DNA of 64,000 nt from Nonomuraea jabiensis (GCF_014204795.1 NZ_JACHMB010000001.1:3906001-3970000), one strand, 5' to 3'; shown: positions 49,448 to 58,698, counted from the stretch's first letter. A program made the numbers and translations. Notes: generated by a model from the sequence alone, not told the origin.

Positions 49448-50392
49448 TCAGTCTGAATTCGGATGCTCCACGAGGTCCCGAGCGAGGTCGATCAGGTGAG
49501 GCAGACGCAGGGTTCTGCCGCCGCTTCCAGGTAGTGGAACGTGCAAGGGTTCGGTCCAGTCGGTTGGAACCGCTGCCGGTCCGTACACGGCTCCGGCCAG
49601 TCCGCCGGTGACCGCGGCGACGGTGTCGGTGTCGCCGCCCAGATCGATCGCGGCGCGGATGGCGTCCTCATAGCTGCGGGTGGAGCGCAGTGCCCATACG
49701 GCTGAGCCGAGGCAGGGCCAGATGGCGCCGTTGAACTCGGTGGCCTGGTCGGGATGCCAACTGGGGTCGAGGATGGCGGCGTAGCGTTGACGATGGTCGG
49801 GGTGGACAGCGGTAAGGGCCTGGGAGAGCTGGTCCAAGGGGTCCGCACCGTACAGGGCGACACGTATCAGGTCGTGAAAGATCGCGGTGCCTTCCCATGC
49901 CGCCGGGTCGCCGTGGGTGAGGGCCGCGATGTGCCGAGCGGCGTCCATGGTGGCCTGCCGTCCGGCGCGGGCGAAGTACACCGCCGACGGGGTGGCCCGC
50001 ATCAGCGCGCCGTTACCCGCGGCTCGGTGGCTGCTCCGGTAGTGGGCGGCGGCGGCCTGATCCCAGGGCAGGCCGCGGGTCAGTACGTCTTCAGTCTGCA
50101 GCCCGATGTCCTTCGGCTGATCGGCCGCCCATCGCTGGAAGCGGGCGAAGATATCCGGCAGGTCCAAACCGCCCCGTTCCAGCAGCGACTCGGCTACGTG
50201 AACAGCCATCTGCGTATCGTCGGTGGCCTCGCCGGCGTCCCAGCCGCCGCCTCCAACCATCTCGCCGCCGGCACCCGGTACCGGGAAGCGGGAGGAGAAC
50301 GCGCCCGCCGGACCGAACTCGAAGGGAGCACCCAGCGCGTCGCCCACAGCAGAGCCGACGACCGCCCCAACGGCACGCTGCACAAGATTCAC
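49448..50392 (-). CDS. ADP-ribosylglycohydrolase (DraG/ARH-like)
   Basis: 314 residues. The binuclear metal-site motifs are present: GSAVGDALGAPFEF, GEATDDTQMAVHVAESLL (T-D-D) and AIDLGGDTDTVAAVTGGLAGAVYG (G-G-D-T-D), with GNGALMRATPSAVYFA in between. Start is GTG 50392; GTG four codons later is an alternative. Enzymes of this family remove ADP-ribose from proteins or nucleic acids and occur in defence and toxin-antitoxin contexts. No ADP-ribosyltransferase is visible in the island. Confidence 0.9.
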   Translation of the reverse strand: MNLVQRAVGAVVGSAVGDALGAPFEFGPAGAFSSRFPVPGAGGEMVGGGGWDAGEATDDTQMAVHVAESLLERGGLDLPDIFARFQRWAADQPKDIGLQTEDVLTRGLPWDQAAAAHYRSSHRAAGNGALMRATPSAVYFARAGRQATMDAARHIAALTHGDPAAWEGTAIFHDLIRVALYGADPLDQLSQALTAVHPDHRQRYAAILDPSWHPDQATEFNGAIWPCLGSAVWALRSTRSYEDAIRAAIDLGGDTDTVAAVTGGLAGAVYGPAAVPTDWTEPLHVPLPGSGGRTLRLPHLIDLARDLVEHPNSD

Positions 50393-50428
50393 ACCAGCAG
50401 GCTACTTAGCTCTTGCAGCGCCGACCGT

Positions 50429-50671
50429 CTAGTGCTTCGCGGCCGGGATGTCTGAGCTGATGGAAGGAGACGGCGGGACCTTGGGGCACGACGGGCAGGT
50501 TTCCGAAGCAGAGCGCTGTGTACAGCAGCGGAATACAGCGACGTCGCCTGACCCGATCACGTGTCGTCGGCCCGCATCTACCGCTTGACCAGGCTCACCC
50601 GTTTGCAAGTAGGAAGTCGGGTAACGGGCGGGATCAGAGTCCGAGCGGGTGTTTAGAGAGCCAGCTGGCAT
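50429..50671 (-). CDS. Doubtful small Cys-containing ORF
   Basis: 80 codons. The C-terminal part (VIGSGDVAVFRCCTQRSASE then TCPSCPKVPP) looks protein-like with a possible zinc CxxC, while the first ~13 codons overlap the restored tail of the DUF3885-like gene in another frame. The true start may be GTG within. Not recognised. Confidence 0.3.
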   Translation of the reverse strand: MPAGSLNTRSDSDPARYPTSYLQTGEPGQAVDAGRRHVIGSGDVAVFRCCTQRSASETCPSCPKVPPSPSISSDIPAAKH

Positions 50672-51232
50672 GACTGTTCTTCAGGGCGTCTCGTTCTTGC
50701 GGGCTGGCCAGGATGACGTCGGCGCCGCCGTCGTAGGGGAGGTAGAGGCGTCGCAGGTCGGTGTCCATGATGATGACGCCGGCGCACTCGTCATCAGCGA
50801 CTGCCCGCAGCAGGGGTCCAGGATTCGTGGCTTCCAGCGCTGCTCGCTGATGTGTAGGTGCATGGTTCCGCCGGGATCGGCGTCATCGTCTTCGCGGAGC
50901 CTTGTCCATGGGCGTGAGCCGGGATTGAGGGCGTGCGGATCGGTGGGGGACCATACCTCGATGCCTTCGTCGGAGACGAAGCTCCTGGTCACGATGTAGA
51001 CGGGGTGGCCGGCGAACAGTTCGGTGAGCACGGTGTTGTAGCGGTCGAGCAGGATCTGGTACTCGGCGGCGGTGTCGGCGTACCGCTTGGATTCCGGCAG
51101 GCTGTGAAAGCGCACCCAAAGGTCCCGATCGAAGTGAAGCTGGTGAGCGATTGGGGGACTGTCCGACCAGCGCGACCGCCATAATGCCGACAGCTCGGGT
51201 AAGTCAGGGCTCGGGAGTTCTCGGAAAGGCAC
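50634..51232 (-). pseudogene. DUF3885-like gene with a single-base frameshift
   Basis: The first frame runs MPFRELPSPDLPELSALWRSRWSD through IVTRSFVSDEGIEVWSP and HISEQRWKPRILDP. At the run of four C/G (50813-50816) adding one base restores LLRAVADDECAGVIIMDTDL, RRLYLPYDGGADVILASPQE and RDALKNSHASWLSKHPLGL, the typical DUF3885 C-terminus. About 197 residues if restored. Function unknown. Confidence 0.75.
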
Positions 51233-51439
51233 TCGCCCAGGGTAAAGGCTGATGACCTCGCGACACGATCTTGCTAACGCTGGTGCAACAGCTGTTCCGG
51301 ACGATCACGGGTGGTTGTGGACGGCAGGTCCTCCGATGCGGGGCGCGACCTGGAACCTAAGCGGGAGGGGCCTTTTTATCTCTGTACAGCAGTGCGGTAC
51401 GGCAACGAGGCCACGGGCGTCCTCGGCTTGCCTGCGCAG

Positions 51440-51970
51440 GGCCTAGCGCGCCACGCGGTAGCGGAGGTAGACGAGGCCCGGGCGTGGGCACGGATGGGGC
51501 AGGGAACCGAGACCAGGGCCGCGCTCAACCGGATTCACCGGATGGTCTCTCCCCTGCCCATGCCGGACCGGCCAGAGCGCCACTTCCGATACGACCCCGC
51601 CAAGAGCGAGGCCTACACCGCGACGACGCTTTCGTGGCTGGGCGATCCCGCGGCGGTGGGCTACGCACGGCAGGTACTCGCACGGCTGGAGTCCACCGAG
51701 GACGGCGGGCCGCGTCCCCGTAGAGCCGCCTCCGCCCGTCTCGATCTGGCACTGGCACTGCTCGCCACGGACGATCCGGGAGAGGCCGGCCACGTCACCC
51801 TCCAAGCGGTCATGAGCGGCCTGCTCGCGCCCTCGAACTACTGGCGGGCCATCCAGGTCATCGCGGGCGTCGAGGAGCACGGCCTCGCCGAAGCCGTCGA
51901 ACTACGCGAGGCCTACCGGGAGTTGTACGGTCGGTCGTCGAAGTCGGGGCGACCACAGCCCAGCGCCTGA
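51440..51970 (+). pseudogene. C-terminal remnant of an XRE/TPR-type regulator
   Basis: EARAWARMGQGTETRAALNR, DRPERHFRYDPAKSEAYTAT, TLSWLGDPAAVGYARQVLAR and ARLDLALALLATDDPGEAGH match the C-terminal TPR-like half of the common actinobacterial HTH regulators. The N-terminal HTH is absent; the preceding ~190 bp contain only short frames. Confidence 0.6.
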
Positions 51971-52175
51971 ACGCGGCCTCGCCGTCGAGCAAGGACACGT
52001 GCATTGCATGGCCGTGACGATCGCCGACTTCGGTACCGCCTCTCGGCTGGGGCGATCGGCTGCTGCGGACCGGACGCGTCGGTCCTTGCCACCGATTGTC
52101 GGGCATCATACGGGGTGTGTGAGTACGGTGGCCAAGATCGCCCGGGACTGAGACTAGAGCAAGGTAGCCGATGCC

Positions 52176-52571
52176 ATGGATCTTGCGGGTCTGGCGCACA
52201 AGCGCCTGATCGAAGTGATAGTCGCCCAGTTCGTGCATAAAACCGACGCCCCTGAAGTCATCGATGTGTGGCTGCGCTTTGAGTCGGGAACTATTGGCGT
52301 CGAAGTCGCCGCCGATTGGTCGTTTCGGATCGAGCCATGCGAACCAGGACAGAGCTACGTGATGGAAGAGCTTGGCAGCCGCGTCGATGTGATCTCCGCT
52401 CCGGATGACGTTCCCTTTGTGCGGCACATTGGCGAACGGCTCATACGCGTTGTCGAGCGGTTCGGCGGCGGGGTGGACGGGACCGAGCGTGTGGGAGCGG
52501 AGTTCGTGTTCGACTCGGGGGCTGTGGTCGCAGAGAGCTTCGGCGGCGACCTGCGGATGAGCAGCGGCTGA
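52176..52571 (+). CDS. Hypothetical protein (131 residues)
   Basis: MDLAGLAHKRLIEVIVAQFVHKTDAPEVIDVWL then RFESGTIGVEVAADWSFRIE and an alpha/beta-like pattern to GGDLRMSSG. AAGGTAGC lies upstream. Size and fold resemble small immunity-type proteins often found in islands, but I cannot name a family. Last intact gene before the right attachment copy. Confidence 0.55.
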   Translation: MDLAGLAHKRLIEVIVAQFVHKTDAPEVIDVWLRFESGTIGVEVAADWSFRIEPCEPGQSYVMEELGSRVDVISAPDDVPFVRHIGERLIRVVERFGGGVDGTERVGAEFVFDSGAVVAESFGGDLRMSSG

Positions 52572-52725
52572 TTCAGGATGGAGACAACCACTCAGGTTGT
52601 GTTTCTGGAGCCTCGATCGTCTTGCGATACAAGGGTGGATTTGCTGCTGTACAGCAACGCTGTCTTACCCGGCCGGATGCTGACTCTTCACGACCGCCAC
52701 TTGAGCAGAACGGACGCGCCACAGC

Positions 52726-52754
52726 AGGTCAGGGGTTCGATTCCCCTCGTCGGC
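52726..52754 (+). repeat. Island attachment site, copy 2
   Basis: Exact 29-bp copy of the tRNA-Thr 3' end (AGGTCAGGGG...CTCGTCGGC). The rest of the tRNA is not present here, so this is the displaced end of an integrated element. Confidence 0.85.
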
Positions 52755-53324
52755 ACCTGGGCGGTGGATCGGGAGGAGTGGGGAGTCTGGCTTTTCTTCG
52801 TTCTCCCCGCGACGCTTCTCACGGGGGTACGGCCGAGGGTGCCCGTCGGTGACCGAGTTCCGAGTTGCAGTTCGGGTGATCCGCCGACTTCCAAGACACC
52901 ACTGCCGCGTCAGTGCCCTGACGCGTTGCCGTACGGCTCACCAAGAAGGTACGCGGGCGGGCTTGCCAGCGGATCACCACAACGAGTATGGGAAGCTCAC
53001 GCGGGCACAAGCAAGCCTGTTTCCGGGAGCCAGTCGGAGATCGCCGCCGGCAAGGCGAGCGTTGTGCCGGTCGAGCGGCGGGCGGGCTTCGGGGGCTCGG
53101 GATCTGGTCTGCACGTTCATGGTCACGCTGAATTGCGAATGCTGCGTGTCCAAGGTCAGGCCGCGAAATTCGTCACCGTGCAGGGCATGGGTTCAAGCTT
53201 TGCCCGCTGGGCGTCCGGGCAGGCCGGATGGGGTTGTGGCTTTTCCGGGGTGGTCACGCCCGGCCGTTCTCGCGCGCCATCGAACGGGGCAGGGCCATGA
53301 GGAAAGTGCTGTGCATCAGAATGG
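52755..53324. other. Gene-free stretch right of the island
   Basis: Open frames on the plus strand (52849-53331) have low-complexity, arginine-rich translations and no recognisable motif. No RNA gene or repeat noticed. Confidence 0.5.
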
Positions 53325-53729
53325 GTGGTGACGAACATCGTCAAAGCGCGCCGGATGCCGGGCACCCTCAAAGTGGCTCAGTTCATCATCACGCTGGAAG
53401 TGGCTTTTGGGCTGGTGGGCCTGGCGATCACACTGGCTGCCTTTTTCTCCACCTTCCAGTGGGGCATGCTGACTGCCCTGATCTACGCCGCGGGAAGCGC
53501 CGCCCTTCTCGGGTGGCTGTTGAGCCGATGGTCGAGTCGCCGAACGTACTTACGGTGGGTAATCATCGCCGCGCACCTGTTGTTGGTCGGTGCCGCCATT
53601 CTCGACCTGGCACTCTTCTCCACAGTGACGTGGAATGCGGTGTTCGGCTCTCACATACTCGCTTGGGCGGTCATCGTCCTGCTCTTTCTGCCTGCGGCCG
53701 GGCGCTGGTTCAGCGAGTCCCGCGCCTGA
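53325..53729 (+). CDS. Small membrane protein, unknown
   Basis: 134 residues from GTG 53325 (an adjacent GTG is one codon earlier), with four helices: VAQFIITLEVAFGLVGLAIT; WGMLTALIYAAGSAALLGWL; WVIIAAHLLLVGAAILDLAL; SHILAWAVIVLLFLPAAG. Resembles generic actinobacterial DUF membrane proteins. No close family recognised. Confidence 0.65.
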   Translation: MVTNIVKARRMPGTLKVAQFIITLEVAFGLVGLAITLAAFFSTFQWGMLTALIYAAGSAALLGWLLSRWSSRRTYLRWVIIAAHLLLVGAAILDLALFSTVTWNAVFGSHILAWAVIVLLFLPAAGRWFSESRA

Positions 53730-53798
53730 TGGGGTGGCGGGCCCAACGCCTGCTCGTCCAGCCGGCACGCTCCCCGCGGGGTGGGAAGGAGGTCGATC

Positions 53799-54458
53799 GT
53801 GAGTGAAGAGTTGGCGGAGTTGTGGCCGCTGTTCGCACTGCGCGTGAAGACACCGCGCCTGGAACTGGCCGTCCCCGACAACCGCGATCTACTGAACCTG
53901 GCCCGGGCGTCGGGCGACATTCAGCCCTCCGGCGAGGGTGAGCCCCGCTACCAGAAGGCGTACCTTTACGAGCCGTCTCCCGGCAGGGAACGGCAGCTCC
54001 TGCAACGCCACTGGCGGGCCCTGGCCCATTGGCGGCCGGCGAGCTGGGATCTGCACCTGGCGATTCGCCTTGACGGCCTGGCGATCGGCGTGCAGAACAT
54101 CTGGGCGACCGACTTCACGACGGTCCGGTCCGTGGAGACCGGGTCGTGGATCGCTCGGGAGCATCAGGGCAAGGGGTACGGGACCGAGTCCAGGGCCGCC
54201 GTGCTGGAGCTGGCGTTCGCCCACCTGCGCGCTCTGGAGGCGTACACCTCCTTCGTCGAGGGCAACTCCGCCTCGGAGAGGGTCTCCAGGAAGCTTGGGT
54301 ACGTCTACAACGGGCGGCGGGTCTACAGCCGGAACGGCGTGCGCGCCGTGGAGCACGGCATGCTGCTGGAAGCCTCCCGCTGGGCTCCCCGCAGGAGCGC
54401 CGGGATCTCCGTCGAGGGCATCACTCCTGCCTGTCTGGAGCTGTTCGGGGCAGAATAG
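53799..54458 (+). CDS. GNAT-family N-acetyltransferase (RimJ/RimL type)
   Basis: 219 residues from GTG 53799, selected by AAGGAGG ending 7 nt upstream. LRVKTPRLELAVP starts the fold; the acetyl-CoA loop is SWIAREHQGKGYGTESRAAVLELAF, followed by VEGNSASERVSRKLGYVYNGRR. Likely modifies an N-terminal or antibiotic amine; substrate unknown. Confidence 0.9.
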   Translation: MSEELAELWPLFALRVKTPRLELAVPDNRDLLNLARASGDIQPSGEGEPRYQKAYLYEPSPGRERQLLQRHWRALAHWRPASWDLHLAIRLDGLAIGVQNIWATDFTTVRSVETGSWIAREHQGKGYGTESRAAVLELAFAHLRALEAYTSFVEGNSASERVSRKLGYVYNGRRVYSRNGVRAVEHGMLLEASRWAPRRSAGISVEGITPACLELFGAE

Positions 54459-54596
54459 GCGCTCGCCGATGAGGGCGGTGGATGGTCGGGTCTACAGCCG
54501 CCTCGGTCGCGCGGGTGTGGTGACGGTGTAGAGGTACTGGGTGGGTCGCGTGCAGATGGCCCCGCGGGTGAGGGATGACCCCTAGCGTCGCTGGAT

Positions 54597-55727
54597 ATGC
54601 GGACAGTGGATGTACTGGTCGTGGGGGCGGGGCTGGCCGGTCTGCGGACGGCTCGGCTGCTCGCGCTGCGAGAACTCGATGTGATGGTGGTCGACCGCCG
54701 CAGGTCGCTGTCGGCGGGCATCCGTACGACCGGGATCTTCGTGCGTCGTACCCTGGAGGACTTCGACCTGCCGGACGAGCTGCTCGGCCCGGGTGTCCGG
54801 GACGTGCTGCTGTATCCGCCGTCGCGGCGGGCGCCGATCCGGCTGACCAGTGAGCGGGACGAGTACCGCGTGGCCGACATGGCGGCCGTCTACGAGGACG
54901 CGCGCCGGGCGGCGGAGTCGGCTGGGGCACGGGTCTTCATGGGCGTACGGTATGTCGGCGCGTCGATGGGACTGGTGCAGTTCGCGGGGGCGGAGCCGGT
55001 GCGGGCCCGGTTCATCGTCGGCGCGGACGGTGCTCGCTCACGGGTCGCGCGCGATCTCGGTCTTGATGTCAACCGGCGCTTTCTCGTCGGTGCCGAGATC
55101 GTCCATCCGGTCGCGTCGGGCACGACCACCCCGGCGTTCCATTGCGTGCTGGACCCTCGGGTCGCTCCGGGGTACCTGGGGTGGGTCATCGACGACGGCC
55201 GGCATGCGCATGTCGGCGTCGCGGGGTACCCGGGCGCGATGCGCAGCGGCGTCCGTCACCTGCTGGACGCCTTTGCCGCGGACGCGCCCGGCCGGGCGGC
55301 GCCGACCGGGCCGGTCGAGCGCCGTGGCGGTCCGATCCCGGTCGGCGGTGTGCTGCGGCGGCTGGCGTGCCCCGCCGGGTTGCTCGTCGGAGACGCGGCG
55401 GGCGCGGTCTCGCCGCTGACGGCCGGCGGGTTGGACCCGTGCTTACGCATGTCCGAACTGGCCGCGGCGGTCGCCGCCGGGTACCTGCGTACGGGCGATC
55501 AGCGCATGTTGAGCCTGTACGACGGGGGCGCGCTGCGGAGCCGGTTCCGCGGCCGGCTGCTGTTGCGCCGGGTGTTCGCTGGGATCCGATCCCGCGCCGC
55601 GGCCGAGGCGGCGGTGGCCGTGCTGCGTGGTCGTGCCGGTCGTGCCGTGGCGGCGCGGATCCTGTTCGGCGATGGGTCGTTCCCGGGGGTCAATCCACAG
55701 CTTGTGGACGCGATGAGGCCGGTCTGA
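54597..55727 (+). CDS. FAD-dependent oxidoreductase (geranylgeranyl-reductase-like)
   Basis: 376 residues: VDVLVVGAGLAGLRTARLLA (FAD), FIVGADGARSRVARDLGL (DG motif) and LLVGDAAGAVSPLTAGGLDPCLRMSELAA (GD motif with the PxxxGG typical of GGR/digeranylgeranylglycerophospholipid reductase-like proteins). Likely reduces or oxidises a lipid or polyprenyl substrate. Monocistronic. Confidence 0.82.
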   Translation: MRTVDVLVVGAGLAGLRTARLLALRELDVMVVDRRRSLSAGIRTTGIFVRRTLEDFDLPDELLGPGVRDVLLYPPSRRAPIRLTSERDEYRVADMAAVYEDARRAAESAGARVFMGVRYVGASMGLVQFAGAEPVRARFIVGADGARSRVARDLGLDVNRRFLVGAEIVHPVASGTTTPAFHCVLDPRVAPGYLGWVIDDGRHAHVGVAGYPGAMRSGVRHLLDAFAADAPGRAAPTGPVERRGGPIPVGGVLRRLACPAGLLVGDAAGAVSPLTAGGLDPCLRMSELAAAVAAGYLRTGDQRMLSLYDGGALRSRFRGRLLLRRVFAGIRSRAAAEAAVAVLRGRAGRAVAARILFGDGSFPGVNPQLVDAMRPV

Positions 55728-55742
55728 GGGAACGGCATATGA

Positions 55743-56798
55743 CTATTTCAGGGCGCTGAAGTGCGGGTAGATCGCGGAGTTCCTGCCGAGCTTGAGCAGG
55801 GTCTCGGTGACGCGGCCCTTGAGGTCCATGATCCCGATGCCGGCCGCGGTGGAGATGAGCAGGTGCTTCTCGTCGTACCAGCCGAGGGTGGTGGGACGCG
55901 CGCCCGCGACGACGGGAAGTCTCGTCACGGCCTTGCCGGTCGCCGCGTCCCACACGCAGGCGGCCTTCTCCAGCGGCAGGCAGGCGGTGACGAACCGCTT
56001 GCCGGAGGGGGAGAAGACGCCGCGCCCGTCACCGCCCGGCCTGCCGCGCACCTCGTATTCCTTGGCGGCTTCGCCCTGCAGGTCGTACAGGCGGACGGTC
56101 GTGCTGCCGAGCCTGCCGTGTCTGACCAGGAAGCGGGTGCCGTCCTGGTTCCACTCGAAACCGCCGACGGTGACCAGCGCCTTGTGGATCTTGATGAAGC
56201 GGGGCGCGAAGTCGGGCAGATCGAGGATCAGCACCCCTGCCGAGCGGTCGTCCTGCCGGGCCAGGCTGACGGTGAACAGCAGCTTCTTGCCGTCCGGCGA
56301 CCATCGGGGCCAGCGCATCTGGGGATACCGGGTGCCGCCGTTCCCGGTGTCGGCGGGCGTGTACTCGGTGAGCTCGATGTCGAGGTCCTGGCTCTTGCCG
56401 GTCTTCCGGTCGGTGATCCGCAGGCGGTCCTTGCCCGGCTCTCCTGGGGACTCCAGGTGCGCGACCGTCCAGCGTCCGTCGGGGGAGACCGCCAGCTCCG
56501 CGTAGTCCGTCTTGACGAACCGCCGCCGGTCCGGCTGCCAGGCCCACAGCGTGAACGGGTTCCGCCGCGGCTGGAGGTCGGTGGTGCCGTAGGAGGTGAA
56601 CTGGACAGGGCGGCCGTTCAGGTCGGCCACGACCACGGCCTGGCCCTTTCCGACCTGGCCGTCTCTCGTCCGTTCCGTTACGCCAGGTAACGGGCCTTTC
56701 GTCGGCTGGGCTGGGGGCGCGGCGGCCGAGGCTGTGGGGAGGGCGGTGGCGGCGAGTACGAGTGTGCTCACCAGGACGGACGCGAAACGGCCAAGCAT
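55743..56798 (-). CDS. Secreted TolB/WD40-like beta-propeller protein
   Basis: 351 residues from ATG 56798 with AGGAGA upstream. Signal peptide MLGRFASVLVSTLVLAATALPTASA. Repeating propeller strands: AELAVSPDGRWTVAHLES, PRWSPDGKKLLFTV, GGFEWNQDGTRFLVRHG, GVFSPSGKRFVTACLP, LGWYDEKHLLIST. No enzymatic motif. Export to the cell surface or medium is likely. Confidence 0.82.
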   Translation of the reverse strand: MLGRFASVLVSTLVLAATALPTASAAAPPAQPTKGPLPGVTERTRDGQVGKGQAVVVADLNGRPVQFTSYGTTDLQPRRNPFTLWAWQPDRRRFVKTDYAELAVSPDGRWTVAHLESPGEPGKDRLRITDRKTGKSQDLDIELTEYTPADTGNGGTRYPQMRWPRWSPDGKKLLFTVSLARQDDRSAGVLILDLPDFAPRFIKIHKALVTVGGFEWNQDGTRFLVRHGRLGSTTVRLYDLQGEAAKEYEVRGRPGGDGRGVFSPSGKRFVTACLPLEKAACVWDAATGKAVTRLPVVAGARPTTLGWYDEKHLLISTAAGIGIMDLKGRVTETLLKLGRNSAIYPHFSALK

Positions 56799-56890
56799 GT
56801 GGTCTCTCCTGGCTGTCGGAAGCAGGGGGCGTACCGTGATCATGGTAGGGCCGCCCCGGCGCCCGCGATGGTGGCTTGCGGAGAATCTGA

Positions 56891-57112
56891 TCAACAGCCG
56901 ATCTCGTCGATGAGGGCGGCCAGCCGGCGAGGCTGGGACAGGAACGGAGAGTGACCGCCGACCAGCTTGCTCGCCGCCTGCTCGGCCTCCGCGTCGGGCA
57001 GGTCGCCGTAGAGAGAGGTACGCGGTTCGCCGGCGAGCGGGAACAGGCCGTCCGTGTCTTCGGGATCGAGGAGACCGTGGAGGGTGTACATCGACTGTCC
57101 CTTGTCCGGCAT
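56891..57112 (-). pseudogene. Truncated alpha/beta hydrolase
   Basis: 73 codons: SMYTLHGLLDPEDTDGLFPL, AGEPRTSLYGDLPDAEAEQA then GGHSPFLSQPRRLAALIDEIG. The last part is the catalytic-His C-terminus of an alpha/beta hydrolase. The N-terminal half with the nucleophile is missing and an internal ~60 residues seem deleted before GGHSPF. It ends against a likewise truncated AraC gene. Confidence 0.7.
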
Positions 57113-57116
57113 GTAG

Positions 57117-57920
57117 GAGCGGATCGATCTGGCCGAGGGCGACTGCTTCCTGCTCACCCAGCCACGCGCCTTCACCCTGGCCAGCGGTCCGGGGGTGCGG
57201 CCGGTCCCGGCCGGGCCGGTCTTCGCGGCGGCCACGGACGGCGTGGCCCGGGTGGGGACCGGCGAGGACGCGGTGTTCATCGGTGGCCGGTTCGACTTCG
57301 GCGAACGGGCCCGCGAGCTGCTGCTCGACGTGCTGCCGCCGGTGATCCACGTGCCCGGCCGCACCGCCGAGGCCGCGACCGTGCGCTGGGCGCTGGAGCA
57401 GATCGACGCCGAGCTGCGCGACCGGTCGCTCGCCTCGACGCTGGTCACCGAGCATCTCGCCCTGGTCATGCTGATCCACCTGCTGCGCCTGCACCTGGCC
57501 GGCGCCGGGCCGGGCGCGGTGTCCGGCTGGATGGCCGGGCTCACCGACCCGGTCGTGGCTCCGGCGCTGCGGGCCATGCACGCCCGGCCGGCTCACGCCT
57601 GGACGGTGGCCGAGCTGGCCGGGGCCGCGGCGGTGTCCCGGTCGACGCTCGCTGCCCGCTTCAAGCGGACCGTCGGGCAGAGCCCGCTGGACTACCTGAC
57701 CGGCTGGCGGATCGAACTGGCCACCGACCGCCTGCGGCGCGGCGACGACACGGTGGCGATGATCGCCCGTAAGGTCGGCTACGGCTCGGAGAGCGCGCTG
57801 AGCAACGCGTTCAAGCGGGTCACCGGCGCGTCGCCGCGCGAGTACCGCCGCCGGATCAGCTCCGGGGGCGGCGGTCAGATCGCGAATGCCGCCGACGGGG
57901 GTTATCGTCCTCGGACATGA
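57117..57920 (+). pseudogene. AraC-family regulator lacking its N-terminus
   Basis: The frame opens at 57117 directly after a stop, in mid-cupin sequence (ERIDLAEGDCFLLTQPRAFT), so at least the first ~50 residues are gone. GTG 57195 is the first plausible start. The rest is normal: AraC_N cupin and two HTHs (WTVAELAGAAAVSRSTLAARFKRTVG; DDTVAMIARKVGYGSESALSNAFKR) and PREYRRR. DNA binding could persist. Coupled by ATGA to the methyltransferase gene. Confidence 0.75.
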
Positions 57921-58585
57921 CCGAGTCCGCCTACCTGCGTGCCACCCGAGTGGCCTACGACACCGTCGCCGCCGACTATGCCGAGTTGCTCCGGGACGAG
58001 CTCGACACCAAGCCGCTTGATCGCGCCATGCTGGCGGCGTTCGCCGAACACGTGCGGGCGCCGGAGGCCGGGGAGGTCGCCGACCTCGGCTGCGGCCCCG
58101 GCCGCGTCACCGCCCACCTGCGCTCTCTCGGGGTGAACGCTTTCGGCATCGACCTGTCGCCGGAGATGATCGCGGTCGCCCGCCGGACCTATCCGGAGCT
58201 GCGGTTCGAAGAGGGGTCGATGACCGCTCTGGACCTGGCGGACGGGGCTGTCGGTGGTGCCGTCGCGTGGTACTCGACCGTCCACACCCCGCCGGAGGTG
58301 TTGCCGACGGTGTTCGCCGAGATCCATCGGGTGCTGGCCCCGGGCGGCCATTTCCTGATCGCGTTCAAGGTCGGTGACGAGCGTCGCCATCTGCCCAGAG
58401 GCTACGGGCACGAGATCTCGCTCGATGTCTACTGGATGCCTCCTGAGCACATCGCCGGACTGCTGGGCGACGCCGGGCTGGTCGTGGACGCTCAGCTGAT
58501 CCGCGAGCCGGACGAGAGCGAGCGGCCCCGGTCGGGCCGGCAAGCCTTCTTCCTGGCCCGCAAGCCCCGACAGCCCTGGCGGTAG
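57917..58585 (+). CDS. Class I SAM-dependent methyltransferase
   Basis: 222 residues. Motif I VADLGCGPGRVTAHL, acidic GIDLSPEMIAVARR, motif II ALDLADGAVGGAVAWYS, and HRVLAPGGHFLIAFKVG (Methyltransf_11/25). Small-molecule type; substrate unknown. Start overlaps the AraC-like frame by 4 bp. Confidence 0.88.
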   Translation: MTESAYLRATRVAYDTVAADYAELLRDELDTKPLDRAMLAAFAEHVRAPEAGEVADLGCGPGRVTAHLRSLGVNAFGIDLSPEMIAVARRTYPELRFEEGSMTALDLADGAVGGAVAWYSTVHTPPEVLPTVFAEIHRVLAPGGHFLIAFKVGDERRHLPRGYGHEISLDVYWMPPEHIAGLLGDAGLVVDAQLIREPDESERPRSGRQAFFLARKPRQPWR

Positions 58586-58698
58586 CCCACCCCCGTGCTG
58601 CGGTCCTCCGGTCCGCCGGGGTGTCGGGACAGCCGACAGAACAGGCCCAGAGGGCGCATTACGCCGATCTGGAAGCCTGATCTTTCCAGGTGGGGTTC

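Noticed and set aside
51252..51446. 64-codon plus-strand ORF before the XRE-type remnant, possible missing HTH half.
   Set aside because: Its translation has no helix-turn-helix pattern and lies in a different frame from the remnant.
55743..57596. A 617-codon frame that would fuse extra N-terminal sequence to the TolB-like protein.
   Set aside because: A clear signal peptide starts at 56798 with a ribosome site; the upstream part is antisense to the AraC gene.
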